64,000 nucleotides of DNA, taken from positions 228,641 to 292,640 of the forward strand of contig JACBWW010000086.1 in the NCBI GenBank assembly GCA_020086605.1. Reading direction: 5' to 3'. The translations under genes were made by a program, and so were the position numbers. Each line of letters starts with the position of its first letter. The stretch's first letter is position 1. The notes below the pieces were generated by a model that did not search any database, was not told the DNA's origin, and saw only the letters and a program-made list of their open reading frames with translations. Positions 48,851-59,700 of this stretch are shown here, in pieces. This DNA comes from Lanius collurio. Lineage: Eukaryota > Chordata > Aves > Passeriformes > Laniidae.

Positions 48851-49199
48851 TTCTCAGACATTTTTCTTTTTAAATTATACCTGAAATTCATTCCTTATCC
48901 TTCCCACTTTTTTTTTTACCCATGCGAAATAATAAAGGAAATAAATAAAGCATGAGTAATCTGAAACCTGATTCTGGCTCTCCCTTAGTTTGCAGCTTGT
49001 AGTGTGTACACAGGATTTTAGAGACCTCCAAGAGATAAGAAGGAAAAGTTCTTTCTTTTCTTTCAGAGCTTCTCTTTTTTCATTAATCTAATTTTAAGAC
49101 CTTGTCTGTGCATTTTCACACTTCTCCCATAAATCTCATTTTTGTCCTGTTTCCCTTGAGATTATCAAGTGAATGAACAGGAGGGCCCAGAGCTGAGCA
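48851..49199. other. Unique non-coding sequence
   Basis: AT-rich, with T and A runs near 48906-48955. Nothing recognised. Confidence 0.42.
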
Positions 49200-49370
49200 G
49201 AGCCAGGCACACGCTGCAATACATTCATTTCAACACTTATTTTACAAAGGTTCTAAATTTTATCTTTGCATAATGATGCTGCTTTGCATATCTATAGCTG
49301 CTTTCATCCCATGATCTCAGTGCATTCTGCAGACTGTTAATTAAAGTCTCAAAACACCGTGGGGAAGTCA
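49200..49370. promoter_or_regulatory. Candidate regulatory block with paired POU-like motifs
   Basis: TTTGCATA occurs twice, at 49265-49272 and 49283-49290, 18 bp start to start, with ATGATG between. TTAATTAAAG follows at 49337. Paired POU-like sites in AT-rich unique DNA suggest an enhancer. Confidence 0.33.
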
Positions 49371-49554
49371 ATAGGAGGGCTTTATTGGGGTGGGTTTACC
49401 TAATTTGTAGAAGAAAAGGGTAAACTGAGGCAGGGGGAGGCTGAGGAGGTGTTTATAGGCGTGGGACAGCACAACAAAGTGTGTCACAGGAGCCTTGTCT
49501 TTGTAAACCCTAGAGAGACCCATCAGAGTCATCCCATCTCTTGGTCCAACCACT

Positions 49555-49682
49555 GCACATCCCTGGGAGTGTTCACAGCCAGGCTGGATGAGGTTTGAAG
49601 TGACCTGGTCTCATGGCAGGGGCTGGAACAAGGTGATGTTTGAGGTTTCCCCATCCCAAACCTTTCTACAACTCTGCCATCC
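49555..49682 (+). mobile_element. CR1 LINE 3' fragment
   Basis: CAGCCAGGCTGGATGAGG, GACCTGGTCTCATGGCAGG, GGGCTGGAACAAGGTGATG and CCCAAACCTTTCTACAACTC match the last part of CR1 in plus orientation. Confidence 0.85.
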
Positions 49683-52600
49683 CTGGTCACCAAAGAGCCC
49701 CTGTCCAGGCTCAGGGTGGCTCTACACGGCTGCACTGCAACCCAGCAGTTGTGCTTAGGGCTGCTGGTACCCAGAGCTCCTCCAGCCCACCTTCCCCCAT
49801 GGTTTCATGCCTACACACTCCTGTCAGGACCACCCAGCTCTCAAATGCTCTGGAGATGCTCCTGGGTGTGTTCCTTTGCTTGGGGTGGGTGTTTGCTTTT
49901 GTCATCCTTGGCACTGCTTTCCAAACACTCTAAAATGAAAACATTTTAATACCCAGAAGGGCCTATTTTTCATCACCCCAGAGCAGCATCAACCAAGAAT
50001 AACTTTGCTGAGAGCTAACAAATCCACGGGCTGGCTCAAGGCAGGAGGCAGCCTGGTGAGATACGCCTGTTGCCATGAGCAGGAAAACATCTCAGGGCCC
50101 AGCCCCACGCTGATGAAAATCGCTCCCACTCCATGGAAATTGCAGCATGGGTGGCACATGTGGTCCTATCTGCCAACTCCAGCGCGCCTGCTCCGGCTCC
50201 AAGAGAAAACTCTGCCAAAATCCCATCACTTCAAGCAGAAAGATCCAGCCTGGAGGAATTCAACATGCCTGGAGAATTGCTGAGGGAAACCACAACAACA
50301 AACCTGCAGCGAACTGAGCTGGCAAAGCCAAGAACACCAACGTGGCTGCCGTCCTCCCCACTGCCCTCCGCAAGTCTTTCCTACATTATCAAACACCATC
50401 ACTTTGTTGGGAGCATCATTGCAAGAAGCAACAGCCTGGTTGCAAATCAGCTTCTTCATTTTGTTATTTGCTGGGGCAAAAGCATCCAAGTTACAGCTCA
50501 GGTTTGGAGAAGGGAGGAAGCATTTGCAACAGTTGAATTGGTGGGGGAAAAGAGTAAGTTTTCAGGTTGCCTGAGAACAGCTGCACACTTTAAAGGACAA
50601 GAATTTGTGTGGGTGAGTCTGCCTTTCTCTCCATCTTTGGGCAGGAGGAATTTCAGCAGCTCAAGAGGACCCTAGTGGGGATGTGTTTGTGTTTGCCTCT
50701 CCTCCCATCTCCAGGTAGCAGGTACAGCTCCTCAACCATCTTCTGGAGATGGAAGCAGATGAGATAAATCACAGAAATTCTCAGAACCATGAGGTCATTG
50801 CTGGCAGCAGCACAAGCCACTCGTGCAGCAGCGATTCTGCTTTGTACTGTCGGCCGAAAAACAAACGGTGCTGAAGTCAAAGGATCCACCAGGCTTTGGA
50901 TCAGCCTGCAGAGCACATGGAGAGCGTGGGTGCTTTCTTTTTCTGCCAGGGACAATCCAAGCAAAACTCAACCACCTTCTTCCTTCAGCTGAAAGAAAGC
51001 ATTAACATAAGACAGAAATTCTGGCCTGAAAAGGAGCCAAGCACTGCTGAATGCTGGCCTGTGTTCCTTGCAAGGGGGATAATGAGAATTACTGAAGTGT
51101 CTTTGAAAACTTCCTTGAGATGGTGCCATCTTATGTCCTCCTAGAACACAAGGATGAAGGAGCAGCCAGACTGGGAGCAGGGCCAGTCTCCCATGCTGCC
51201 CATGAGGTTGCAGTCCTGCACTCCTTACGGGCTGGGCATTTTGCACCATTGCAATGCAGCACCAGGAGGTTTCCTCACTCTGACCCCCTCTGGCAAAGGG
51301 ATGGAGCCAGGCTGCTTTGGGAGCGTGTTAGGATAGGGAACAGAGAGAAGCAGCAGTGGGATGCAGTGGGGGTCCCCCCACCTCATAAAAGGAATCCTCA
51401 AAATGAACTAAGTTTTGTATCCCTGATGAAAGAAACGCTTGCAGCCCCTCTGCTCCCAACACAGGCCTTTGTGTGCAGCAAGTATTTGAGACCTCCCTTG
51501 GCTGGTCAGTCCCCAACAGCCCACGGTATCAGCTGTTGCAGGCAAAGATGCAAAACCTCTCCTATCAAATCAAACACCTTTTTGAAAGTTTTAACATAAT
51601 CTTCTCAAAGGAAAATTTCCATCTTGTCCCCTCCTTTAGAGTTGAGCTCGTGTCCTAAAGCAGAAGGACATCACCTCAATTCCAGCACTCAGAGATGCTT
51701 TTAAATCCTTGCTTTGCAGCTCTGGCCACTCCAGTAACCCCCTATGATAAAGGGAAATCTCTCTGGATAGAACAGTTCTCCAGTGTGTGCCTGAAAGGCA
51801 ACCACATGCTCACATGCTTGACCTGCTTTTCTCACGACCTGGAAAGACCCAGGGCTGGCAAAGCCAATGCAGGGGGATGGTCCTGCAGCACCAGCCCAGG
51901 GAGCACCGGCCCAGGGAGCACCAGCCCCCACCCTGGCACAGATTGGCTGCAGAGAGATGACAGAGAGAGCACTCACTGTGCCAGGGGAGGAACAGAAAAG
52001 CAGCCAACTTTTCCCTTTCTGCTCCCAGTTTTGTTTTCCTGGCAGGCTGGTGCCCCTCCCCACCCACACTGCTCACGGGGATCTACCAGGTGGGCAGGGC
52101 AATGGGCATCACCCAAAGCCTGAGGGTTTGTCCCTCAGTGTCACTTTGCTGTGGGATGGGGGTTCCCATGGGGATGTGCCTTCACAGCAGTGGTGTTGCT
52201 GTGCTCTGAGGAGCTCAGGAGCTTCTCTGTGCTCTGAAATACCAGTGGTGGGACCTCTCCCCACCACACTGTGTGCACTGGAGAGCTGGGCCTGTTCCAT
52301 TTGCAGAGCTCTGCACCAGGGAAATGCCAGCTTGGGCCCATCTGGAAGGAATTATCAGAAGAGCTGTTTGTTAGCTGCTTCCACACAGAGGAAGGGCTGG
52401 GATTTTACACCATTAGCCTCACCCAGAATAAAAACCAGATAGGCAAGGAGATTTATGACACACAAATCTCACAGGATTACAACTGCCCCATGGAAGGAGA
52501 CCTGCCTGAGAGGGTGTTTTTGAACTGGCATGCAAGAACAGAGCAGCCTTGCCAAAATTACCTTGGAGCATGGAAAATGGAGCAGATCCCTGGCAGGATT

Positions 52601-52899
52601 AAACAATGGCATCAGCAAATGCCTAATTTGAGAAAGGAGGGGGAAAGCAGAGATGAGGGCTCTGACTTAGGGACCACCCAGGAGATAAAAGATGCTTGAA
52701 CTGCTGCTGAGTTCTGCAGCCTCAGCTGGTGCCTACATCAAATTTGAAGACTGTGATGATTCCACAGCCTGATCTAGTTGCAAATTACTTCAATGGGATT
52801 TGAGACCCTGGGGACTGGGATCTGTTCTCATTCCTCCCTTCACCAAAGATGAGTTTACACGTGAGAAATCATCCCTAGGGATCACCACATAGTATTTTC
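49683..52899. other. Unique non-coding sequence with small tandem repeat
   Basis: No gene supported in 3.2 kb. 51887-51930 is a 15-bp tandem repeat (AGCACCAGCCCAGGG, 2.9 units). Frames of 140-190 codons around 50133-50675, 51120-51599 and 51867-52442 show no known domain and overlap frames on the other strand. Confidence 0.45.
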
Positions 52900-53130
52900 A
52901 TTGATTTTTAACACCTCTTGTTTACCTGTTTCCAAATTGCAGGAGTCATTTTTATTTCTTTGCTGCTACATTTTCCACAAAAGCTTTGCTAAAAAAATCA
53001 AAATTGTCTTTGAAACGTCATCAGACATTGAGCATGTTTTGTTTCCTGACAACCACACGTAGAGATTCAATTTGTATACGCTCCTCAGTGAATATGTCAT
53101 ACTGTGATTGCTCACACATTAACTGACACA
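52900..53130. promoter_or_regulatory. AT-rich candidate conserved regulatory block
   Basis: Contains GAAACGTCATCAGACATTG, CAATTTGTATACGCTCC and ACACATTAACTGACAC; AT-rich, repeat-free, with retained CpGs. Conservation inferred. Confidence 0.32.
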
Positions 53131-53972
53131 GCAGAGCTGGGTGGGAGATGTTTTATCTGTTCCACAAGAATTTCAGAGACTAGTAAAAACACCAGTGGAT
53201 CTAAAAGAGACCTTGATGTTTTGTAATGTGTAAGACAAAAGGGTTTCCTATTTAATTAGCCAAAATGTTAGATCAAAAAAGATGCCTTAGATTTTGAAAT
53301 GAGTCAGTACTGAAACTCATAACTATTATCTTCTCCCAGTTTAAAAGGATTTCAAATTGGGAAAATGAAAAAAAATAACTTTGGAACAATGAATTTTTGT
53401 CTCATGCATTGTACCAAATGGAACATTTTCTGCTGGAGCCCAAATCAAAAGCTGTGACCCTGATCCAGCTACTTTTGCAGAAGCATCACCCCAAACACCC
53501 CTCTGCTGACAAAACTGGCTCATTTCCTCTGGGAAACACAGTTAATGACCGACTTCCACACACTGTGTGTAGACAGAGAGTAAACTTGCACAGCTTATTA
53601 TCCTGCACGTAGGGACATAACTCTCCCCTTGATCTCCATTCAAGAGAAAAGGGAAATTCCACCTTTTCAGAGGCTTTGTTATTAACTTGAGAGGTAGGGC
53701 AGCAACCAGAGAGAGCATCCAGCAAGACAAGACAGAGGAAGGGTTTTGGAGACAGGGCACAGCAGCTGACATGCATTAGGTCTGTGAAGCTGAGCTGGAG
53801 AACTCCCAGCAGCCAAACTTTCATCTGCCCATCAGCATTCCTGCACTGGGAATTGCAGAGTCAGAAAAAACAACGGAAAAGCAAAAGAAGAAAAGTAATT
53901 ATCTAACCCCATGTTCATTTTCATGTTATAAACATAAGGTTTGCCCCAACACCCATCTGTGAGCTGCAATTT
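53131..53972. other. Unique non-coding sequence
   Basis: No gene or repeat recognised. Confidence 0.42.
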
Positions 53973-54113
53973 TCACAGCGAGGCAATGCGAGTTAGAGCA
54001 CGGTGCTGATAATGCCAAGGTTGTGTCGTTGAGCCCTCTTTGGGGTATTTACTTAAGAGCTGGACCCTGATCCTTGTGGATCCCTTACAACTCAGAATAT
54101 TCTGTGATTCTTA
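53973..54113 (+). mobile_element. tRNA-Ile-derived SINE with CR1 tail (TguSINE1-like)
   Basis: The head, GAGTTAGAGCACGGTGCTGA followed by TAATGCCAAGGTTGTG, is a diverged tRNA-Ile (compare GGTTAGAGCGTGGTGCTAATAACGCC of the tRNA), covering the A box and, in GTTGTGTCGTTGAGCCC, the B box of the internal RNA polymerase III promoter. A linker TTTACTTAAGAGCTGGAC leads to a CR1-type tail TGATCCTTGTGGATCCC, then ACAACTCAGAATATTCTGTG. This tRNA-Ile plus CR1 structure is that of TguSINE1, described from zebra finch, which borrows CR1 reverse transcriptase through the shared tail. Both internal boxes carry mutations, so it is probably inactive. The left edge is approximate. Confidence 0.85.
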
Positions 54114-54882
54114 GTGAAATTTGCCCATGGTGGGGAGGGCAGGTGCCAGATCCCCCGGCCTCACTGCACCATGCCAGCTGCACACACGTGGAGGGACAAC
54201 CCCATCCCCTCCTATTGACACATCAACACCCCCACTCCTGGAATTATACACTTATCAGACCCTACTCACCTGGGCATTACTCTCATCCCCCCTTAGACCT
54301 GCCTGAGCCTCGGTGCACACACATTTGACACACTCCTGATGCACACCAGAGTGCCCACACCCCTGCCCTGCTCCCTCTTGCACTTCCTGCCATTCCTCGC
54401 ACATCTGCAGTTCACAGCCTCATTCCTGCCTCTGCTGTGCTGCATTCCCTGGGAGTTCATCAGCACTAAAACCTTTCTGCTCCTTGCACGCTTCCATCTG
54501 CTCTGACTTTCCACACGCACAGCCCCGGTGGATGAGCAGGAGCAAACCCCCGGTGCTCTCCAGCATCTCCCTGCAGCCACCGGACCCAGGGATGCTGAGG
54601 GCTGGAGGCGGCGGGGAGGTGTGGAGAGAGAGTGAAAAGGAGGAAAACGTGTGGTTTTGACGGGAAATTGAGCTGTGGGGTTAACTGGATGATGAATGGT
54701 GGCAGGCGGGTGCTTAACCATGTCCTGCTCTTGTCCCTGCCCACGGCAGTGCCGGCGTGGCGGCTCCAGAACAAGGAATGCTGTTTCAAGGTTACTTAAG
54801 TGACAAATGACGTTATGTATTTCACAGGCAGTAACACCCACCCATGGCTTGCTCATCCTCCCCATTTGTTTTCCCCTTGCAG
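54114..54882. other. Non-coding sequence with CpG-enriched patch
   Basis: 54505-54790 holds about 15 CpGs (CCCCGGTGG, GGCGGCGGGG, AACGTG, TGACGGG, GCCGGCGTGGCGG), above the local level. A possible small regulatory or promoter-like patch; no gene assigned. Confidence 0.4.
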
Positions 54883-55040
54883 GTGCGTGGCTGGAAAACT
54901 GCTCCAGCTTTCACCTCGTTATGGGGAAGGAGGGGCCGGCTCCATTCAACGAGCTGCAGAAACTGCTTCAACTCAGTAATGAAAATAACATGAGTCAGAT
55001 CCTCCACCAGCACCACCTCTGTGTGCTCCAACAAAGTTTT
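54883..55040 (+). other. Exon-like segment behind a strong splice acceptor
   Basis: TTTGTTTTCCCCTTGCAG ends at 54882, an excellent 3' splice site with a long pyrimidine tract. The frame from 54885 stays open for over 80 codons and has a GC-biased third position up to about 55030 (AACGAGCTGCAGAAACTGC). No donor site or protein family is recognised and the frame runs into a CR1, so this may equally be a non-coding RNA exon or chance. Confidence 0.2.
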
Positions 55041-55079
55041 GGGTGCTCTGTTGATTTATACCAACCATGGGTCTACTCT

Positions 55080-55425
55080 CTGCAGTTGGAAAAGACTTGT
55101 GAAGTCATTGAATTAACCCAGGTTCGCCACTAACCCATGTCCCCAAATGCCACATCCACACCCTTTTGAACACTAACAGGGATTGGGACTCCACCCCTTC
55201 GCCAGCCAGTGTGTTCCAGTGCCTGACCACCCCTTCTGTGAAGAAATTTTCCCTAATATCTGACCTAAACCTTCCTTGGCACAACTTGAGGCTATTTTCT
55301 CTGGTCCTGTCACTCATTACTTGAGAGAAGAAAGTGACCCCCACCTGGCTACAACTTCTTTTCAGGTAGCTGTAAGAGAGCAATGAGGTCTGCCCTGAGC
55401 CTCCTTTTCTCCAGGCTATCACAAA
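55080..55425 (-). mobile_element. CR1 LINE 3' fragment
   Basis: On the plus strand: AGTTGGAAAAGACTTGTGA, CCAAATGCCACATCCACAC, GTGTTCCAGTGCCTGACCAC, GAAGAAATTTTCCCTAATATC and CTCCTTTTCTCCAGGCTAT, a 345-bp CR1 3' region in reverse orientation. Confidence 0.92.
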
Positions 55426-55797
55426 ATCGTCAGTGAAAATGTCTGTTTTGGGTTCAGACAGGAGATAAAACCCACAAGGGACAGTGGCAGAGCTGCTGGA
55501 AGGGAAGAGTGATGACCCATCTGCACAGCAAACTGAAGATGAAAAGAAACTCAGAGGGTCTGATTCTTGCTCCAGTTTAAACTGTACATCAAGAGGACTC
55601 AATCTCCCCTTTTCCTTGGTGAGTCCAGGTATAAACAGTAAATTTTAGTCTTGGAGAAGTCTTTTCACACCAGAAACGGACACTTTCTGAGCTCACTGAG
55701 ACAAGGAGCTGACCCAGTCTCATCCCTCACATCAGCCTTCACCCAAGTGCACCTTGGTTCAATGCAAAGGGACAATCCCCCTGCTCAGGGCACACAG
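55426..55797. other. Unique non-coding sequence
   Basis: Nothing recognised. It ends with CACAG (55793-55797), the 5' side of the imperfect target duplication of the next LTR. Confidence 0.45.
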
Positions 55798-56472
55798 TGT
55801 TATAAATAAGGGACCAGATTATGGATTTAACAATTATCCGTTTATTTTGTACTTCATTGTAGCTTTGTTACCTGAATGTAGTTTTGTTATCTGAATGTAG
55901 CTTTGTAACTTAAATGTTAAAATTTCTCTTGCTGTTAAAAACCTCCCCCCCCACTTAGTTGTAAAAAACTGGCCTCTTATCAGGGCTTGCATTCCAATGC
56001 AGGAATTTACGACTTCCCCTCCTTACCCCTTTCGGAGGAGGCTTGCCCAAAGAGTAGAATATGCAAACTAGGGCCGAAAAGACCCTTGGGAATAAAGAAT
56101 CCCTAGAAAATAATAATTTAAAAACGAGCCAACAAACTTTTAAGAAAAATGAACCAGGTTACTCTATCCGGAACTACTACCCGGCCAGCTTTTAAGTTTC
56201 TTCAAATAATCACCCTGATAAGAGGCTCCACCAGTACCACTACCCTGAGGACAGAGGGCTTAGACCCTCGCCTCTGTATACACCTTTTTATACAGCCACG
56301 GCCCGTGAGGAACACTTGAAGGCCCGGCTCTATCACAGGGAGTGGCAGAGCCGAAGTTCCTCCTCCTCCAAGTCGAAGCTGGGGCAACGAAGCTGGGCAG
56401 GGCCCCCACCCGAGCTGATCACTTTTTAATAAAGGCTTAAAAAGGACCATCAGTCCTGCCCCATTTATTTCA
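55798..56472 (+). mobile_element. Solo LTR, family A, copy 3 (complete)
   Basis: Complete 675-bp LTR from TGTTATAAATAAGGGACC to TTTATTTCA. The flanks CACAG (55793-55797) and CAGAG (56473-56477) match at 4 of 5 bases, an aged target duplication. AATAAA is at 56428-56433; stem arms CGGCTCT and AGAGCCG at 56325-56331 and 56347-56353. The 5' part has repeated GAATGTAG-TTTTGTTA-like units (55870-55910). It shares the GCATTCCAATGC segment with copy 1, and its A-rich tract is missing (AGAGTAGAATATGC near 56050). Confidence 0.9.
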
Positions 56473-56473
56473 C

Positions 56474-56503
56474 AGAGCATCCCTGGGGAGAGCATCCCTG
56501 GGG
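56474..56503. repeat. 15-bp tandem duplication at LTR edge
   Basis: AGAGCATCCCTGGGG is present twice in tandem, starting in the duplicated target site directly beside the LTR end. Confidence 0.9.
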
Positions 56504-57384
56504 CTGCTCCCTCTGTCCCTCCCCTGTGTGGCTCCGCTGGCAGCAGTGCCCGCCACGCTCCACGCTCAGACCTTGCCATGCCAGCCCCCCCTGGCAGGCA
56601 GCTGCACACAGGATTAGGAGTAACGTGTCCAAACCTTGGACAATTTTGTGCAACTGTTTCTCCACTGCAAAGAGATGGAGCAGCAGTTACGGTCTCGCAC
56701 TCCTGGTTTGCAAAGGACAGTTGTGTGGCCACTGTCCATTACAGCTAGGGCAAATGAAGATGGATGAAGGTGAGTTTGGAGGCTCCATATGCCTCTGTTT
56801 GTGCACTGCAGTGAGGTCTGGAATATGGGAAACATTACAAGGAGAAACCAGTTACAGTTTCTTCCTGAATCTCAGAAAATGTTGCATTTAGCTGCAGATC
56901 TAAAAAATTGAGAAACCTGAGGTTTGAGTCTTGCCTGGTTCTACCTCTCCATCACTTTGCTGTGATGGATGTCAGGGCATTTATCAGCCATAACCCCTAC
57001 CTGGAAAAGGAGTAATGGCACTCCCATCTTGCAGGGGAATCACCAGAAAAGTAAGCCATGATAAAAAATAAACCTGGGAAAGCTGTTAGGATCCTTCTCC
57101 AAGGAATGGAGCACCACCAGCAGCTTCACCTGGTACAGGGTGGGGAGGGCCAAACACAGAGCTACCTCAGCATCTGAAATAACATTCCAGAGTCAAAAAG
57201 CAAAACAAATTCTGTGGACATACATGAAAATTTGGCCTGAATTTCAAGGTCATGTGGTAAATTAGCAAGAAGACCCAGATGTCCTGAGCATGATCCCTTC
57301 CTACCCTATGAGGCACAGCCTCCCCCAGCCATTTGTACAATTGCCTTATTTCACAGAGTGACTTATAGATGGTCTTGGAAGCAG
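56504..57384. other. Unique non-coding sequence
   Basis: No gene or repeat recognised. Confidence 0.42.
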
Positions 57385-57570
57385 ATCCAGTCAATATATT
57401 TATTTTCCTTTTGATATACAGCTACAATAGGAAGCCGTGCATGAAGTTTATTAAACCTGGCTAATTTTCTATCAGTTCTGCAAAGTATTGATTCTATGTA
57501 TTCAGTTATCTGGCTCAGACTCAACCTAGAAAGAGAATCATTTGAAAACAACACAAAGAAGCATCCAATT
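57385..57570. promoter_or_regulatory. AT-rich candidate conserved regulatory block
   Basis: Contains CAATATATTTATTTTCC, GAAGTTTATTAAACC, GGCTAATTTTC and AGTATTGATTCTATG in unique AT-rich DNA. Conservation inferred. Confidence 0.3.
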
Positions 57571-58189
57571 CCTCTGAAACAACACTAATCTGAGCCTGCA
57601 AAGTGTCCCCGTCCTCATGGGCAGAGCCCTTTGATCGACTGAGCCAAAGACAACTGTGTTATTTAGGAGCCATTTGCAAGCTGGCAGATTAAACAAGGCT
57701 TCCTTTTTTTTTTCCCCTAAAGGGCGGGTGGGGAAGAAGTAACAGCTTTACAGTAGCAGTAAACCATCCAAATGATTTTTTTTTTCTCTGATAGAGCCAG
57801 ATTCTTCAGGTTACACAGGCAGGAAAGCAGCACAGAAGGATCTGCCGTTCTCCAGCTGCCCAGGGACACTGTGGGGGCAGAAGCCCTTTGCTGTACCAAG
57901 GTTTGGATGAGTCTGCCCCTGCTGTGAGCAGAGCTGGCCTGTGTAGGGGTGCAGGGCAGGATCCTGACAGGGAAAGCAGGGAGGAGATACCTCAGGGATG
58001 CCTCTGCAGCATCCAAGCCTCACAGGTGTGTGAGCATCCTCCTCAGAAGAGTACCTTGCACTGTCTGTCTGGGCCAGACAACACCTCTGAAACCAGTTTT
58101 TGCAGATGTCTGGTTCTGGAGAGCACAAGTCCTATCCAGCAGGCAAGTCTCAGCCTAAATCCTTGTTTCTCCACCTTTCTCAGAGAATT
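57571..58189. other. Unique non-coding sequence
   Basis: No gene recognised. T-runs at 57703-57713 and 57776-57785. Confidence 0.42.
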
Positions 58190-58262
58190 TAAAATCCCAG
58201 AATGGTTTGGTTTGGAAGGGACCTTAAAAAGCATCAAGTTCCAACCCCCTGCCCTGTGCAGT
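58190..58262 (-). mobile_element. CR1 LINE 3' fragment
   Basis: The plus strand AAATCCCAGAATGGTTTGG, TTTGGAAGGGACCTTAAAAA and CAACCCCCTGCCCTGTGC is a reverse-complemented CR1 3' end. Confidence 0.88.
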
Positions 58263-58427
58263 GAAATTTTACATTTGCATAATAAAATCAGAGACCTTTA
58301 ATTCTTTAATCTTAACTTATCTTCTGCCCAAACTGTTTTTGTGCCCAAATCATGATGGAAACCAGCAATAAATATGAAGATGCTATCTAAGCCAACACGG
58401 TGCTGTGCTTTACCACATCAATCTCAG

Positions 58428-58665
58428 GGAGCCCACCCTCGGATCCACACGTCAGGCCGGCTTTCAGCGACTTCCTTTGGTTCAAACCCAACCTGCTGCT
58501 CCCCCTGTGCCGAAGGCTGCTCGAGCCCAGCTGCGAAGCATTGTTGTACAAGACAGAACATATGCACGAGTAAACAAATTAAGGCCATCTCCAAAACAAC
58601 AGGCCTCTGGCTTCCTGGAAGAGCTGCAAGAGAAACTTAATCAACAGCAGCGGGCTAAGGGGTGA
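58428..58665 (+). CDS. Candidate coding exon, function unknown
   Basis: A frame open from before 58381 to a TGA at 58663-58665. A plausible splice acceptor (CTTTACCACATCAATCTCAG) ends at 58427. A weak donor GGG|GTGAAG at 58662 would give an internal exon of 234 nt with the same phase at both ends; otherwise it is terminal. The peptide has a proline-rich middle (QTQPAAPPVPKAARAQ), a basic part (RSIVVQDRTYARVNKLRP) and an amphipathic helix-like end (SGFLEELQEKLNQQQRAKG), and lacks cysteine. The segment keeps about ten CpGs in a CpG-poor setting, as constrained exons do. A second frame is open over much of it, so length alone proves little. I do not recognise the protein. An unusually conserved regulatory block is the alternative. 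Confidence 0.33.
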
Positions 58666-59499
58666 AGGGGAGGAGGTGGCCGTGTGCTGAGCACCGCGAT
58701 GCTCTCGGAGCTCGGCGGGAGGGAAGAACGAGCAGGGGCTCAGCTGGGGAGGCCAGGATGGCTCCATGGCCTCGCTGAGCCTCCCTGCTCCCTCCCCAGG
58801 GGCTCATTAACAGGATGAACTCGCAGCAGTGAAATCGGCTGAATTCCAAGGCAGGGAAATCTCTGCTCACCTCAGTGCAAGTGCTCCGACATCGGTTCCG
58901 GCCTCCTGCTGCCAGATCTGGGGTCTGTGCAGTAGGGAAAAGGAGACTGCAGAAGCCTTTCCCTTCCCAGCAGCAGGCAGGTCCCTCTCCAGCTTCATCC
59001 TGACCTGAGGAGCCTTCCCTGCTAAAAACCTCTGCCTTCACCCTACAGCCCCAGCCACAATGCAGTTGCTCATAACAATTCCTCTTGGGAGCTCATGACC
59101 AGCAGAATTAAATCAAAACAAATTTTATGGCAAAGTGTGATCCTTTAGCATTGAAGAAAATCTGTATTTTAAAAACCACCCATGCATGGACCTGGCTCTT
59201 TGTTCCCCTCTACTCTCACATTGTTATGATCAGCTGGATCTCCCTGCTTTTCCTTTTACCCCAAAAAGAGCAAGACAGTCAGCACGTGCTCCCTCAGCAG
59301 CCCTGGAAGCCCTCTGAGATACCACAGCTTCTCAGGCCAGTCCTTGCAGCCTGACTCCTCACTCAGCATGCCAGACTCATCTCCCTTTGCCATAGAAAGC
59401 TGCTAGAGAGACAACTGGGAGCCCCAGCCCCTCCTTACTCCAGGCCCCAGTCTCAGAGCAGAGTCTGGCGCTGAAGTCTAACACAAATCCCCTGGTGTG
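58666..59499. other. Unique non-coding sequence
   Basis: GC-richer at 58670-58910, with some CpGs (ACCGCGATGCTCTCGG). No gene recognised. Confidence 0.42.
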
Positions 59500-59700
59500 A
59501 TAACAGGCAGTCAGGGCATCTGACAGCTAACAGAGAAGTATTTAAAATAACTGCCTGATTTAAGACAAGTGTCTCCTTAATCCTAAGCAGTTAGAGGTTG
59601 TTTTATGCCCTGGATGACAAAGGTTTGTATAACTAGTTTATCATATGTTTGAAGCTGCCTTAATGTAATAGCAGAGGATCTCCTATTCATCTCAGGCAAA
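59500..59700. promoter_or_regulatory. AT-rich candidate conserved regulatory block
   Basis: Contains TATTTAAAATAACTGCC, CTCCTTAATCCTAAGC and AACTAGTTTATCATATG in repeat-free unique DNA. Conservation inferred. Confidence 0.3.

Noticed and set aside
49405..49440. A third MIR core (GTAAACTGAGGCAGG)
   Set aside because: Only about 13 bp match and the flanks do not fit; insufficient.
50226..50489. Minus-strand frame with a protein-like start
   Set aside because: Looked plausible at first, but no family is recognised, the plus strand is open too, and the end is Cys/Gln-rich chance sequence.
53973..54045. A functional tRNA-Ile gene
   Set aside because: The acceptor and T arms do not pair, the sequence is mutated, and it runs into a CR1-type tail; it is a SINE head.
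56202..56732. 176-codon minus-strand frame
   Set aside because: About half of it is the antisense of LTR copy 3.
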